A stretch of DNA of 64,000 nucleotides, taken from assembly GCA_963170055.1 (NCBI GenBank), contig CAUJGJ010000083.1, positions 1,187,601 to 1,251,600 of the forward strand. The letters are read 5' to 3'. The notes under the pieces are model-generated. The model saw only the letters and a program-made list of their open reading frames with translations, searched no databases and was not told where the DNA came from. Below are positions 1 to 23,942 of this stretch, in pieces (within the stretch, counting starts at the first letter, position 1; each line of letters starts with the position of its first letter). The position numbers and the translations under genes are program-made. The stretch comes from Halisarca cf. caerulea (Eukaryota; Porifera; Demospongiae; Chondrillida; Halisarcidae).

Positions 1-101
1 GTCGTATTTAATAATTCATAATCATGAATAACAGTTTGTGTTAAATAGAAATTCTGAATATTTAATTTTAAATTAGATTCATTCATTCATACCATTCACA
101 G

Positions 102-2012
102 AGATGGTTCTGCCTGCTTGTCTTATACCAAAACGAAGTCTGAAGACACAGGAGATGATGGACCAATTTATGAGGATAAGTGGATAGAGTATATTAAAAC
201 GGATGTCACTGCTTTGCCTCTGCGGTATAATCAGGTATTGCTCATGAATTTGATTAATTATATTGTTGTCATTACTTTAAATTTGCGATTGTGGTATCAG
301 GACATATTGTTTCTGCAAGAGCTTAGTAATGTTAAAATATGTGTGCTGTGTATATATACTTTGACTTATTATTAAAATTAAATGTCAGGTTAAACAACGA
401 GTATCTGAAATGAGTCTGGCCCTGGATTTCCTCACAACTATTGGGAAGGGACAAGAATTTGTGGATCTTTTGAAAAATGACTTTGATTTTGAACAATTTA
501 AGGTTACTGCAGTTTCTCTTTTTGTACACTAATATTTCTATGTAGTAACTGCCATAATTTCCTTTGCAAGCAAGCCCATGTACTATTATAATTTTGTATA
601 TATCAATACTCTCTCTGTACAGGACAGAATTGATCTTGATCATGTTGCTGCAATGGGCCATTCCTATGGCGGAGGAACAACTGTTGTGGCACTAGCAAAT
701 GACCTCAGATTCAGGTCTGGAACAAATAGAATCTAATGACCGTAGTCGTATACTATTTGACTGAAATGTGCACGTCTTTTGGTGCTGTACATACTGCTGA
801 AGAAATAACTCAATACTTGAATTATTCTACCATCATGATGCAGGTGTGGTGTGGCCCTTGATTCATGGATGTTCCCTGTGTATGATGAAGTGTATGATCT
901 GGTGAAGACACCTCTTGTGTTCATTAACTCTTGGGACTTCCAATGGGCACAAAATGTTGAGTGTATGACGAAACTCACCAAGGAATCTGATGAGACAGGT
1001 AATTCCCACAAAGCGAACTATATAAAGAACATTCATGAATATTTGTTGACAATGTATACATATATTATTTTGTTTCTGTAGGATTCTCCACTTGTCAGAT
1101 GTTCACTGTCAGGTGCGTACAATGGAACTTTTCCAAGTCAAGCTCCTTTCTACAAATATATTCATTAGTATTATTTTGCCATTATATATTTATATGTATA
1201 TATATATATATAATATTATAATAGTTATCATATTATTAAAGCATACTGTCTCATAGTCACTATAGATATTCTTTTATAATATGAGCAGAGTAAAAATCAT
1301 GTAATAAGTAGAATTGTCAGTCTACCAAATGATGAAGGCTTACATGGCCAAAATGTCTTGTGCTATATTAATTATTACATAGATTCCTTTTTGAAAACCA
1401 GCAAATCATATCAAAGACATTGGTAATTGATACATATAGCACTCTAAGCCGCCTGCCAGTGACTTGATGTAAAATATGTAGCTCTCCGGCTGCATTAAGT
1501 CATACATAAAATGATTGTAATTATAAGGAATTATTAAAAATCATGTCATGCATAGATGACAGGGCTGTATAGATCTGTCCCAGGACCACCTCCACTATTA
1601 CAACAATTGCATTCTATATATAGTTCAGTATTATATATGCATTCGTGCAATATTATATTATTTTCACTGCATGAGACTCTTCAATCTTCTTTCTTTGTAC
1701 ACAGGGACAGCAACCATTACTCCCAATGTGACTTCCCCTTCCTCTATCCAAGCTCCTATATGAAATGGTTAGGATACTACTCACCTGATGGAGACATTTA
1801 TGAAGTGCATGATGCCAGCTTGAAACTTACATATGCTTTCCTGAACCGCCACCTCTGGAACGGTAGGTAGAGTATCCAGTAGGAGCACTGTACCATGATG
1901 GTGTTATCTTGTACATGTTCTGTTTGTAGATCCCTCACCTCAGCCCATCCTAGATGGTGGGGAGGGTCAGCACAGGCTGGTCATGAGTGGAACCAATATT
2001 AAGGCAGCATAA
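102..2012 (+). CDS. PLA2G7/PAFAH2-like: PAF-acetylhydrolase gene A (5' end outside window)
   Basis: This is the 3' part of a PAF-acetylhydrolase, a serine hydrolase that removes the sn-2 acetyl or short oxidised acyl chain of platelet-activating factor and oxidised phospholipids. Exons visible: 102-234, 389-502, 623-714, 844-998, 1082-1112, 1705-1862 and 1930-2012 (TAA). All junctions are GT-AG and the phases match the complete paralogues. Exon at 623 encodes the nucleophile motif GHSYGG, exon at 844 encodes LDSWMFP with the catalytic Asp, and exon at 1705 starts with DSNH carrying the catalytic His. The last exon encodes a C-terminus ending near SGTN, as in vertebrate enzymes. It corresponds to exons 3-9; exons 1-2 must lie upstream of position 1. 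It is nearly identical to gene B over these exons, so the two are a recent duplicate pair. No frame damage is seen. Confidence 0.9.
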
Positions 2013-2241
2013 GAACATTGGAGTATTATCCCTGCAAAGCTAAAATAGTACACCTGTGTATTTGCATCATAGTATATTATAATTATAGTGGAAGTATGTA
2101 TTAATGATACATACAGTCACTAGTATAGGATGCTGTTTCAACTATTTGATTATCTATTATTTTTCTCGTAATTGTAGAGGCTGATCAGTTGAAATTATTG
2201 TTTTGCTGCAATCATAAAAATTTAGTATTATTTATAGAATA

Positions 2242-2430
2242 TACAGTGAAACCTATCTACAACAATTAATTAACCATGCAAGGGACAAGTAATTGTCTCT
2301 GTAGACAGGTGGTCCTTATATAGAGGTGATTTAGTAAGTAACTTAATAAGTGGACTATAGCTAGCTATATATGAGCCAGCCTACATTGGTCTCTACAGAC
2401 AGGTGGTCTTTCTAGTGCTGTTTCACTGTA
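2242..2430. mobile_element. MITE with TACAGTGAAACC / TTTCACTGTA ends
   Basis: The 189-bp segment begins TACAGTGAAACCTATCTACA and ends GTGCTGTTTCACTGTA, an imperfect terminal inverted repeat. Terminal TA dinucleotides suit a Tc1/mariner/pogo-type element. It also has an internal inverted match (TCTGTAGACAGGTGGTC near 2300 and TCTACAGACAGGTGGTC near 2392). It is noncoding. Confidence 0.65.
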
Positions 2431-2811
2431 CATCACACAGATAGTATCACACTATCACACCCGTTATAATATTAGTTATTGTTACTATTATTATACTATT
2501 GTACTTTTATATATCAGCTCATTATTATTACATTAACGTAATACTCTATTTTTGTTATATATAGAGTAAACATGACAATTCGGCCAAATACAAATTTGGC
2601 CACCTGACACTTCATACCGATAAAGGCTATGAACTTACAACTCCTATCAATCATAGCCCTCCATATGTACTGGCTGCAGTTAGAAATTTAATTTAGGTGG
2701 TTCTGTTATAATGTCTTTCAGGAATAGGAGCAATTCATCTACTGCATGTGGCCAAATAAATGATTTGGCGGCCGCCACTTATATGTAAAATTTGTCCATG
2801 CTTGTTTTCTC
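2431..2811. other. AT-rich intergenic sequence
   Basis: No open frame with recognisable similarity and no structured repeat was seen here. It separates the MITE at 2242 from the SINE at 2812. Confidence 0.5.
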
Positions 2812-3155
2812 AGTCAATTGATTGATTGATTGATCTTATTTAGACTGCATGGGTCACTCACTTAGCTCAAAGGCTCCTTATTAAGGGGCCCAGTTATTGG
2901 TTACAAATACACAATCAACACACAAACAAACATACTGTCATACTAATTAATTGTTACTGTCAACTGTTAAATCATGCAATGTTAATCCGTTTTGGTGGCT
3001 GTATAGTGGGCCATCTTCACTCTTCTCTCTTGATGGTGGCAGGGGGGTGCAGAGAAAAAGGGCCAAAGACACCATCAGTGGGATTGGACCTCAATCCATC
3101 CCATAACTCAGCTCTGTAGTCACATCAGTAGCCCACTAAGCCACCAGCATCCCCC
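2812..3155 (-). mobile_element. tRNA-derived SINE, copy 1
   Basis: Read on the minus strand from 3155, the sequence starts GGGGGATGCTGGTGGCTTAG. TGGCTTAGTGGG fits a pol III A box (TRGYNNARNNGG) and GGTCCAATCCC about 50 bp later fits a B box (GGTTCRANNCC) with one mismatch. The body runs to a simple (TCAA)n tail at about 2815-2833. An A box, a B box and a short tandem tail in this order are the layout of a tRNA-derived SINE. A related copy lies at 24540-24770, also on the minus strand. The exact 3' limit is uncertain. Confidence 0.65.
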
Positions 3156-3434
3156 AATTTGATCATCAATTCAATTCAGAAGATTCTGAAACATTCACAG
3201 CAAATCACAATACATATTCCCTAATTATAATTATTACTAGTATTATTAATAATTATATTATAAGTTGAAGGATGAGACAAAAACAACAGGTGTGTACAAC
3301 AAAATTAAACACTTGATACATAGATAGTTAATATACTATACTAGACACAAACACAAACAGAAATTACTAAATACAGATTATTATTACAGACAACACAAAA
3401 TGAAAGAAAAAAAATCATTACACACAAGGCCTAA

Positions 3435-3950
3435 TTAATCAATAAAATCTGGCAGCTCCGATGAGAAATCCATGGTGCCCAGAATCGAAGAGGCATTACC
3501 TGTTTGTATGGCCACTGAAAGCCGCTGTAATAGATAGCTGAAGGACTGATTCTCTCCAGTGGCTGATTTCAATCTTTGGCCAAGGTCATGCAGGAAACAC
3601 AATGACTCTGGGCCCATTGATCCACAGGTTTCCACTGCAATTGGCTGGAAGCTGTACGACCTGTCAAGGTGCATGCTCATACTTTCTTGCCTTCTCTCTT
3701 TCAGCAATGGCTGCAGCTCCTCCTGCTTCCTTAGCTGCTGCACTTCTGCGGGAGCTGCAGAATGTGTCCACACATGTTGCATCCCACACGAGGAATTTCC
3801 CGCCAGACCATGGAACGTGAGTGACCCCATTTGGACGTTTCCCATCCGCTCTGTAAAGTCCAGATGGTTCAAGCCTATTGCTGATGTTGGCAGAGGCCAA
3901 AGACCGGTGGATGATGTTATTCAGCATCTGATGGCGGGGAACTCTCCCTT
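3435..3950 (-). pseudogene. Relic C-terminus of an RT/endonuclease retroelement (copy 1)
   Basis: Two overlapping minus-strand frames together resemble the C-terminal part of a retroelement polyprotein. One (3927-3664) has RADGKRPNGV followed by LVWDATCVDTF, which looks like the spaced acidic residues of a PD-(D/E)xK-type nuclease with PD changed to PN. The other (3872-3435) has FQPIAVETCGSMGPESL and later QRLSVAIQTGNASSILG. That second block aligns with the tail of the intact element at 52 kb (FTPLVFSIFGGM...IRGY) and with the relics at 30 kb. The frame shift between them and the absence of the RT domain show that it is dead and 5'-truncated. Confidence 0.6.
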
Positions 3951-4100
3951 GGCTTGACTGACAGCTCAGTGACAGCTATAATTTGCTATAAAATTTCAGC
4001 TCCCAAATGTTCAGGTAGGTTGGTTGGATTAGAACAGACAATGTCACACATGCTTGAAATCTGGTGTTACACAAATGCATATTCTATCTTGTTTCTGTAG

Positions 4101-5009
4101 GATTCTCCACTTGTCAGATGTTCACTGTGAGGTGCGTACAATGCAACTTCTCTAAACCAAGCCCTTAAGGTACAGTACTAATAAATTTAATTGTATTATT
4201 TTGCTATTATTGTCAGTGATACATATATTATTATATTGTTATCATATTATTCTTATAAAGTGTATACTGTGTCATAGCCACTATAGATCTGCTGTTATAT
4301 AAGCAGAGTAAAATGTCCTAGATGAAACTGTCAGCCTAGTCTTGCATGGCCAAAATGTCTGGCTATACTATATTGATTTATATAGAAACCTGTTTGAAAA
4401 GTGGAAAATCACTGTTTGATATCAACAGCATTGTAATTGATAGATATATAAAAACATTCTTGATACAAAAAGCTATCTCTCCTGCATAAAATCATGATAA
4501 TTATTGTAATTATACAGACAAATTAAAAATCATGTCATGCATGGATGAAGGGGCTCTAGATATGTCCCAGGACCATGCACCTCCATGATTATAGCAATTG
4601 TATGTTAATACATAGTTTAGTATAATATTATGTGCATATTCGTGCAATGTCATACCTATTTTCACGACACCCTTCAATTTTGCTTCTTTGTACACAGGGA
4701 CAGTAACCATTACTCCCACTGTGATTTCCTCTTCCTCTATCCAAGCTCCTATATGAAATGGTTAGGAAGCTACTCACCTGATGGAGACATTTATGAAGTA
4801 TATACATAATGCCAGCTTGAAACTTACATATGCTTTCCTGAACCGCCACCTCTGGAACGGTAGGTAGAGTATCCACTAGGAGCACTGCACCATGGTGGTG
4901 TTATCTTGTACATGTTCTGTTTGTAGATCCCTCACCTCAGCCCATCCTAGATGGTGGGGAGGAACAATACAGACTGGTCATGAGTGGAACCAATATTAAA
5001 GCATCATAA
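4101..5009 (+). pseudogene. PAF-acetylhydrolase 3' fragment (exons 7-9)
   Basis: Exon 7 (4101-4131), exon 8 (4698-4859) and exon 9 (4927-5009) of a PAF-acetylhydrolase, with their splice sites and with introns resembling those of genes A and B. Exons 1-6, including the catalytic Ser and Asp, are missing. Exon 8 carries about four extra bases after the codons for DIYEV, which shifts the frame into an immediate stop near 4805. So this is a duplicated, non-functional tail of the gene. The duplicated block starts near 4075, just after a retroelement relic (3435-3950), and continues to about 5240 in the 3' flank. It probably arose by unequal exchange or deletion of the front of a tandem copy. Confidence 0.88.
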
Positions 5010-5606
5010 TAACATTGGAGCATTATCCCTGTAGTGCTAATAAAACTAGTACACCTATGTATTTGGATATATATGGATTCCAAAGTATTTATTTAACGGA
5101 TGCAGCATTGTATATTATGCTGTTTCAACTATTTTTTTCTACTATTTCTCTGACTCGTAATTGTAGAGACTTATCATTTGAATTTATTGTTCTGCTATGA
5201 TAGTAATATTTACATAAAGTCACTCTATTTATGAGTGACGGGTGAGTTGCTATATACTATACATCACTGCATTGAAGTATAGAATATCCATCATAAAGAA
5301 TATCAATCTACAGACTCTGATCTTTATCAAGCAAGATTGACCATGCATCAATCCCACTTTCTATCCCCCTCCCCTTTCAGTATTGTAGGCAACCTGGACA
5401 TAATGAATGTGCTTGCTTGCATGGACAAACCATAGATAACAGTATCGACAAACATTACAGTTTCAGGTTGTAGAAATCAGTTGCAGATCGATGGTACATA
5501 TATACATTACTATAAATATTGTAATATTATAGCAGTGAAATCCAGGGCTCATCTATCATAGAGGGCTGGGGGTGGGAGGTTTGATGTTTTATGACAATTA
5601 AGATAA

Positions 5607-5749
5607 TAGTCTTGCATGGCCATATCAACCCTCAACTTTTGTTCTTCACCACAGATATTCAACCCAACACTGAGCACCTGTATCCACAGAAGGTGCATGC
5701 ATGCGTGCATGTGAGGAGGTTTGGGTCTGACTACACGAGACTATACTCG
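5607..5749. mobile_element. Fold-back MITE upstream of gene B (1)
   Basis: Begins TAGTCTTGCATGGCCA and ends TCTGACTACACGAGACTA, an imperfect terminal inverted repeat. The same family is seen at 14758-14848 (TAGTCTTGCATAGCCAG ... GGCTACGCGAGACTA). It is noncoding. Confidence 0.6.
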
Positions 5750-5768
5750 TCAATGCGTCTTGTTTCAT

Positions 5769-5863
5769 AGTCTCATCCCCAGCCCCACTTCCAGCTGCCA
5801 TATTGTTCTCGCCGGCAAGGTGAGAATAAAAAAGTGGCCGGAAGTGGGGCCGGAAACGAGACC
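5769..5863. mobile_element. Fold-back MITE upstream of gene B (2)
   Basis: A hairpin-forming element: TAGTCTCATCCCCAGCCCCA on the left pairs with TGGGGCCGGAAACGAGACC on the right, around a loop near 5800-5835. The near-perfect version of this family is at 32288-32381. It ends about 170 bp before the gene B start codon. Confidence 0.65.
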
Positions 5864-5985
5864 ACTGGTAGGTATCTTTGTACTAATATGCCACTGGCCC
5901 GAGTTAGTACAGCTCGCCCGGTGACGTCAGCACAGAAAATGGCCGAGCGCGGAATGGGTCGGCTACGCTAGACTATCCGCCAAGA

Positions 5986-5993
5986 TATAAAAA
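5986..5993 (+). promoter_or_regulatory. Candidate TATA box of gene B
   Basis: TATAAAAA lies 40 bases before the gene B start codon at 6033. If used, transcription would start near 6015-6020, giving a very short leader. Position and sequence only; no other promoter evidence. Confidence 0.35.
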
Positions 5994-6032
5994 GATGTCA
6001 CGCCGAAAGCATAGTACAAGATAGAATAATAA

Positions 6033-12422
<6,390 letters not shown>

Positions 12423-12974
12423 TAACATTGGAATATTTTCCCAGTTATGCTAAAATAGTACACCTATGTATCTTACATATATTATGCTGTTACAACTATT
12501 TGTGTTTTTTCTATTATTTCTCTCGTAATTGTAAAGGGTAATCATTTGAAATTATTATTTTGCTGTGATCATAGTATGTACATAATTTAAAAAAATGTAC
12601 ACTCAATGTTAACTATGAGTGAAGGGTGAGCTGCTATATATACTCATTACTGTTTGAAGTACAGGTGTAGCTTGTTTCAGTTGAACTTTATTTTCACGAA
12701 TTTTGCTAAAAACTTCCATTGCAAATATTTGGCTAGATACATGGTCTATTTGTCTAAGATGTATATAGGAGGGACTGGTCCATTCACTTTCAAATAAAAT
12801 TGTGAATTACAACCAAGTTATGATTTGTGAAATATGCACATTGCAAAAATATTTGTGCCTATATGGTATAATTGCCAGCATAAAAACAATGTACAGATCT
12901 ATAATTCATGCTGGGTGAACTTAGGGAGTTCATGTACATACATGTGGTTATAGTGAGGAATTGGAGTTGGCAAT
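12423..12974. other. Gene B 3' flank
   Basis: AT-rich flank with partial similarity to the flank of gene A and of the 4.1-5.0 kb pseudogene (the ATTGTA..GATCATTTGAAATTATT block). No gene or clear repeat beyond that. Confidence 0.5.
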
Positions 12975-13925
12975 GGGTTAATTGTGTCAGGATGTGCACC
13001 TTTGTTGTTCTCACTATTTAGCAATGGCTTGGTGACAAGGTTACATGAGGCCTAGGAGAAGTGCAGCATTGAGTGTGGTGGTGGCAAAGTACCATGCAGG
13101 TCTTCTGTTTAATGACAGATGACACTTCCTTGGTATCTCCTAATTAATGTGGAGGGGCTTAGGACAAGTCAGGATGCGTTGGTGGAGTGGTGCAGAGATT
13201 GGGGGGGTGAAGATATAGCCAAATCTGGCATCATGCTTTGAGGAGAAAGTTAGTAACAAGGTGCAACATGAAGCTAAGTATGATGGGGAGGAATTTCCTT
13301 GTATGTATATATAATACAGGTATACTTGCATGTTAGGGTGTGTGGTGGATGATCACTTGGAACTATATTCAGCAAGGCAGCTGCTGGAAGGAGACACTCG
13401 GGGCTTGGCTATAATATTACTGTTGGGAAGAAGTGTGAAACATTGGGGTGGGTACCAAGCTACTGGGTTCCCTTGTAGACTCAGCAATGATGTATGGAGC
13501 CGAGATCTGGGGGGCGGTGTATTATAGGAATTTGGAAGCTGTGGAACAAGTTCAACTGTGTACATACTGCATGTATTTTGGAGAGCCTCATGAGGGTACT
13601 TTAATTTGCACCCCAAAATATCAGTGTTGGCAGAGATGGTAGAGTTACCAGTGCTGTGTGAAGCTTGAATAACGTGTGCTTTTATGGTACAAAGTACTAT
13701 TCAGCATGCATGGTGCATGAAGGAAGATCAACTGTTAAAGAGGGTGGTAGGAGAAGCTGTTTGGTTTGGAAGGGGTCATTTGATTCAGAAGATGGGGGAG
13801 TGTGTTGGTAAGTTTGGTTGGCAGGGGGTGACTGTGGACATCAAATCAGATATGAAGAGATTGTCAGATTGTCTAAAGGGAATGTTGATGAGTGCTGTAT
13901 GGCGAAGGGTATAAGAGAAGGGTGG
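12975..13925 (+). pseudogene. Relic LINE reverse transcriptase
   Basis: Broken pieces of a non-LTR reverse transcriptase on the + strand in shifting frames. Near 12990 the sequence encodes a LLFSLFSNGLVTRLHEA-like stretch (region after RT motif B). From 13333 it encodes LGCVVDDHLEL (post-RT YLGxxxxxxL motif), from 13448 LGSLVDSAMMYGAEIWG, and near 13530 LEAVEQVQL. These are the order and spacing of the RT thumb region of animal LINEs. Several stops and frame shifts interrupt it. This family differs from the retroelement at 52 kb. Its exact clade cannot be called by eye. Confidence 0.72.
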
Positions 13926-14624
13926 AAGAAGCTTGTAGAGATCAGTTTCAGACATGCCAACTCTCAGGCATTGTGCCATTATGCGCATTATGCGTGAGAC
14001 TCACACATAATGCCTTATCTCACACTCTCACGCATACCAGGTCATGATCTCACTCATTTTGGAGTTGAAGTATAAGGCCTATAGTGATCATTCATAGCCT
14101 GTGTCCAGATTACAGAGCCTAGGATGGCCATGCAGCTGATGTATAGTAGTTGTTATGACTCAAGAGTGATAAAATGGCATAGATTTATTGCTATAGGTTG
14201 TTTTGTTCTGTAATTGGCCACAGGGGATACTCTTCCTTTGAGTACAGATCACTAGCTTATATAGTCACTTGCTGATTGTGTCGTCAGACAAATACCAGGC
14301 CTTAATCATTCATTCCTATAGTCAGTTCACACTTCCTGACTTTTATCACAGCTTTTTCCAGTTTAGCTATAGGAATGGCCATTCATTGAATGTGCACATG
14401 AGGATCAATATGCTATTAGGTGCGCAATTGGCATTGTTATTAACTGGTATCGACAGGTGTCACTCCTGACATGGGAAATCTCACTCATGCTGAGGACAAG
14501 CCTCACTCGTGCAGATTAATTAGGTTGGCATCTCTGCAGTTTGTATTATATAATTCATGCAATCTTTTCACATTAATTACTATAATTACTATAATTTATA
14601 ATAGTCAGAAAATCAGGGGGACGG
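13926..14624. other. Intergenic, short internal echo only
   Basis: Contains a short repeated motif near 13980-14035 (TGCGCATTATGCGTGAGAC and later CTCTCACGCATA), otherwise nothing recognisable. It lies between the LINE relic and the MITE cluster before gene C. Confidence 0.45.
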
Positions 14625-14718
14625 ACGTAGTCTTGTGTCACCAGCCCCTTTCCCTTAATGCCCATTTGCCACAGGGGGGGGGGGTAAGGGAAGGGGCTGG
14701 TAGGGTACATGAGACTAG
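14625..14718. mobile_element. Fold-back MITE upstream of gene C (1)
   Basis: TAGTCTTGTGTCACCAGCCC, then CTTTCCCTTA, pairs with TAAGGGAAGGGGCTGGTAGG and CATGAGACTA on the right, around a G-rich loop. A hairpin of about 40 bp per arm. Confidence 0.7.
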
Positions 14719-14757
14719 GCTTGAAGTTTCCCCAACTTCGACCTCATGGAATTAAGT

Positions 14758-14848
14758 TATAGTCTTGCATAGCCAGGCCGTCATTGAGTCAACTTGCTCT
14801 CCACTGACGGTGCAGCATGTGAGGTTTGGGTCTGGCTACGCGAGACTA
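14758..14848. mobile_element. Fold-back MITE upstream of gene C (2)
   Basis: Same family as 5607-5749: starts TAGTCTTGCATAGCCAG and ends GGCTACGCGAGACTA. Confidence 0.6.
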
Positions 14849-14978
14849 GATAGATACTCGTCAAGTTGTTTCGCTGCTGCTCTCACAGACCCTAGTCTCG
14901 CGTAGCCCAGACGTGAGACTACACAGACCTAGTCTGGCTTGCTACGTGGGACGGTCAGGCCACGCCAGACTGGCTGCC

Positions 14979-15076
14979 CTAGTCTGACGTGGCCAGACCG
15001 AATTCCTCCATTTGCAGGAGGAAAAACGTTTTTCCTCCTGCAAATGGAGGAATTCGGTCTGGCCACGTCAGACTAG
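14979..15076. mobile_element. Perfect 98-bp palindrome just before gene C
   Basis: Two 49-bp arms without a mismatch meet at AAAAAC/GTTTTT (15027/15028); the outer ends are CTAGTCTGACGTGGCCAG and its complement. It ends 15 bases before the gene C start codon, inside its promoter or leader. A related, shorter palindrome with the same arm sequence (GTGGCCAGACCGAATTCCTCC) lies upstream of gene E at 36446-36517. Best read as a fold-back MITE. Confidence 0.85.
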
Positions 15077-15091
15077 GCTGCCCTGCGCAAA

Positions 15092-21373
<6,282 letters not shown>

Positions 21374-22397
21374 TTTATCTAATTTGAAGAGTTTCTGTGA
21401 ACTGTAATTTTGTATTTGGATAAAGAATGTAACAGTAGTATATCATTATGTCTCTTTTGTTGAACATGTGAGACTACACCAATGTGAATAGATAACATGT
21501 GGGCCACAGGGCCAAATTGAATGTGAATGGATAACATTACTTGTCACATGCAAATCACATGAACCTCACCACCAATCAATTCTAGCTCCTCGATATATGT
21601 ACAGACTGGCCCTCTGTCCCTTAAACTCCACTGGCCTTCTTTTTCCTATGGGACTTCAATTAATATAATATGTCATCAAACAAATGGAACCAATTAGTTA
21701 CATGTATAGCTAAGTGCCTCAATGTCTGCTGATCTTCGCGGGGGGGGGGGGGGGGGGGGGGGGGGGGACAAGAGGGTGAGGATGCCCCTATGTAACTAGC
21801 TGTTTTAATTGAGTGGGCAGAGCCAGCATGCCTGAAATTTTCTCAAACAGTGTGTACACAACTGTACATGTTAATATATGCATTTTTACCAAGTTATCCT
21901 TGCTGTTTTTGGTAGATATATATACAGTACTTCGAACCTGCACACCACCCTAAGCCTTTAAATCAAGGAAGAGGAAGTAATTAAGACAATACCATGTTTC
22001 ACAGGTTTGCTGTAGGAACACATTCACAGTTGCTTTATTCTTCAGCTTTAGAAGAAAACTCTGTGAATTTAATAACTTAAGGTGAAACCATTAGGAATAT
22101 GTATGGACATATATTATGTGTGGTAGGAAGTGCATGTGGTATAATTGTGTTTAATTAACAGCGGGTGTATAGTATTAAGTGTGGTGATCAGTGTGTGTGT
22201 TAGTGGGACACATTGGATCTGGCATGGTGTTGGATCTATGCATGGGTCTAGGAATTGGATATAGCGAGGTTAGTCTCGCTCCCAGACCCAGCTCTGCCAT
22301 TTCATTCATATATACCCACTTTGCAAATAGTGAGGTTTGAACAGTGTTCACACTATAAGCACCCTGTGCAGCACATTTGCAGTGTATACAATGTTAT
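21374..22397. other. Intergenic C-D, with poly-G run
   Basis: No gene seen. A run of about 29 G lies near 21740-21768, and a single MITE end-like stretch (TTAGTCTCGCTCCCAGACCC) near 22270. Confidence 0.5.
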
Positions 22398-22683
<286 letters not shown>

Positions 22684-22879
22684 TATTAATATGCATACAA
22701 AATTGTAAAAAAAAAAAAAAGGAAAAAACAAAACATGCAATGAAAAGCGCCCCTATTGGCCCTACAGTATATAATACAGTTACTCCATGCAAGTGTTAAC
22801 AATAGATATATATGGAGTTGAACTTCTGGACAGTTACACTAATACGTTGACACAACTTGTGGTAGGACAAAGGGTCATC

Positions 22880-23282
22880 AGTGGCTTCTTTGGTACGTTT
22901 TCACAATTCTCGGAAAAAGGCAAGGGCATCATCACTGAAAGCACCTGTTGTTTCAAGGGCAATGGGCATGAAGGTGTAAGAGGTAGCCATCGATCTCTGA
23001 ATAGAGTTCCCGTTTCTTCTGAGCAGCACGATTAGCCAGAAGGGCAGCACCAGTACAGGTGAGAGGCAAGTCGGTGTGTGTGCAAATGTGTCCCGGCATG
23101 ACAACGTCCTGGAGACCATGGAATGATATAGTGACTCCATCTGGATGATTGTCATTGGACAAACAAAGTCCACGTGGCTCTAGGGTGGAGGGGATGTTGA
23201 TGGATGATAAGCTCTGCTTGATGAGATCATTGAGGGCTGAATAATGAGGATTGTGACCTTTGCTGTAGCGACAGGACAAGTG
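22880..23282 (-). pseudogene. Relic C-terminus of RT/endonuclease retroelement (copy 2)
   Basis: Minus-strand frames 23279-22953 and 23173-22901 carry IPSTLEPRGLC, HPDGVTISF (a PD pair in nuclease-like context) and, after a frame shift, YTFMPIALETTGAFSDDAL. These follow the same order as the relic at 3435-3950 (RLEPSGLY, RPNGV, FQPIAVETCGSMG). The frame break shows that it is dead. Confidence 0.58.
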
Positions 23283-23299
23283 TTTAAACCATATTATTA

Positions 23300-23660
23300 C
23301 TCAAGAGAATAATTATATGAGTACAAAAAAGTGGAGGACCTCGGACACAGGTGTGTGTAATAAAGTGATTGTGTGATCACAAGGTACAATTACTTCCCTG
23401 GCAAGGTCGGGACAAAAAGAGTTGGTTAACCAGGCCTAGGACACAGGTTTACGAGTAAAAGTACTCCACTGGCAAGGCCAGAGAGGAGCAACAGTTTGTA
23501 AAACAAAATTCTTGAAACAGCATGGTGGCAGCAGTGCAAATCTGCGTTGGGGTTTCCAAGTTACTAGCTACCACCGTCTTCCACGCGTTCCTTCCTTGTT
23601 CAAAGTGTTACCCCATCTCCTGGTTACCATCTAGCATCTTGTAGTCCTAGTTCATCAACG
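23300..23660 (-). repeat. Dispersed repeat, copy 1 (minus)
   Basis: Reading the minus strand, GGAGATGGGGTAACACTTTG, then ACGCGTGGAAGACGGTGGTAG, CAGATTTGCACTGCTGCCA and CCAGGCCTAGGACACAGG occur in the same order as in 58830-59300 on the + strand. An interspersed repeat of about 0.4-0.5 kb. A conserved peptide frame (TVVA...P.Q.CTAA..LF..FC) is shared by both copies, so it may be a transposon coding relic. Confidence 0.55.
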
Positions 23661-23692
23661 AACAAGCCACAATGCAGGCATGGGTGAGGGTG

Positions 23693-23802
<110 letters not shown>

Positions 23803-23942
23803 AATATACACCTATCTCCTTTGAACCCTTGGACTTCGTTTATAACAGAAAACATTGATATTCCTGGCACTTCATCATGCAGGTCTGTAATCTTTGGCGC
23901 AATCTAAGCTTCCGACTTCGCTTCCGTGCGTCTTTGATCAAA

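Noticed and set aside
1556..1870. Long plus frame starting at 1556
   Set aside because: Its 3' part is exon 8 of gene A; the rest is read-through of intron 7.
2812..3155. Functional tRNA gene on the minus strand
   Set aside because: A and B boxes are present, but the cloverleaf arms do not pair well, and a related copy occurs at 24.5 kb with a shared non-tRNA body, so a SINE is the better reading.
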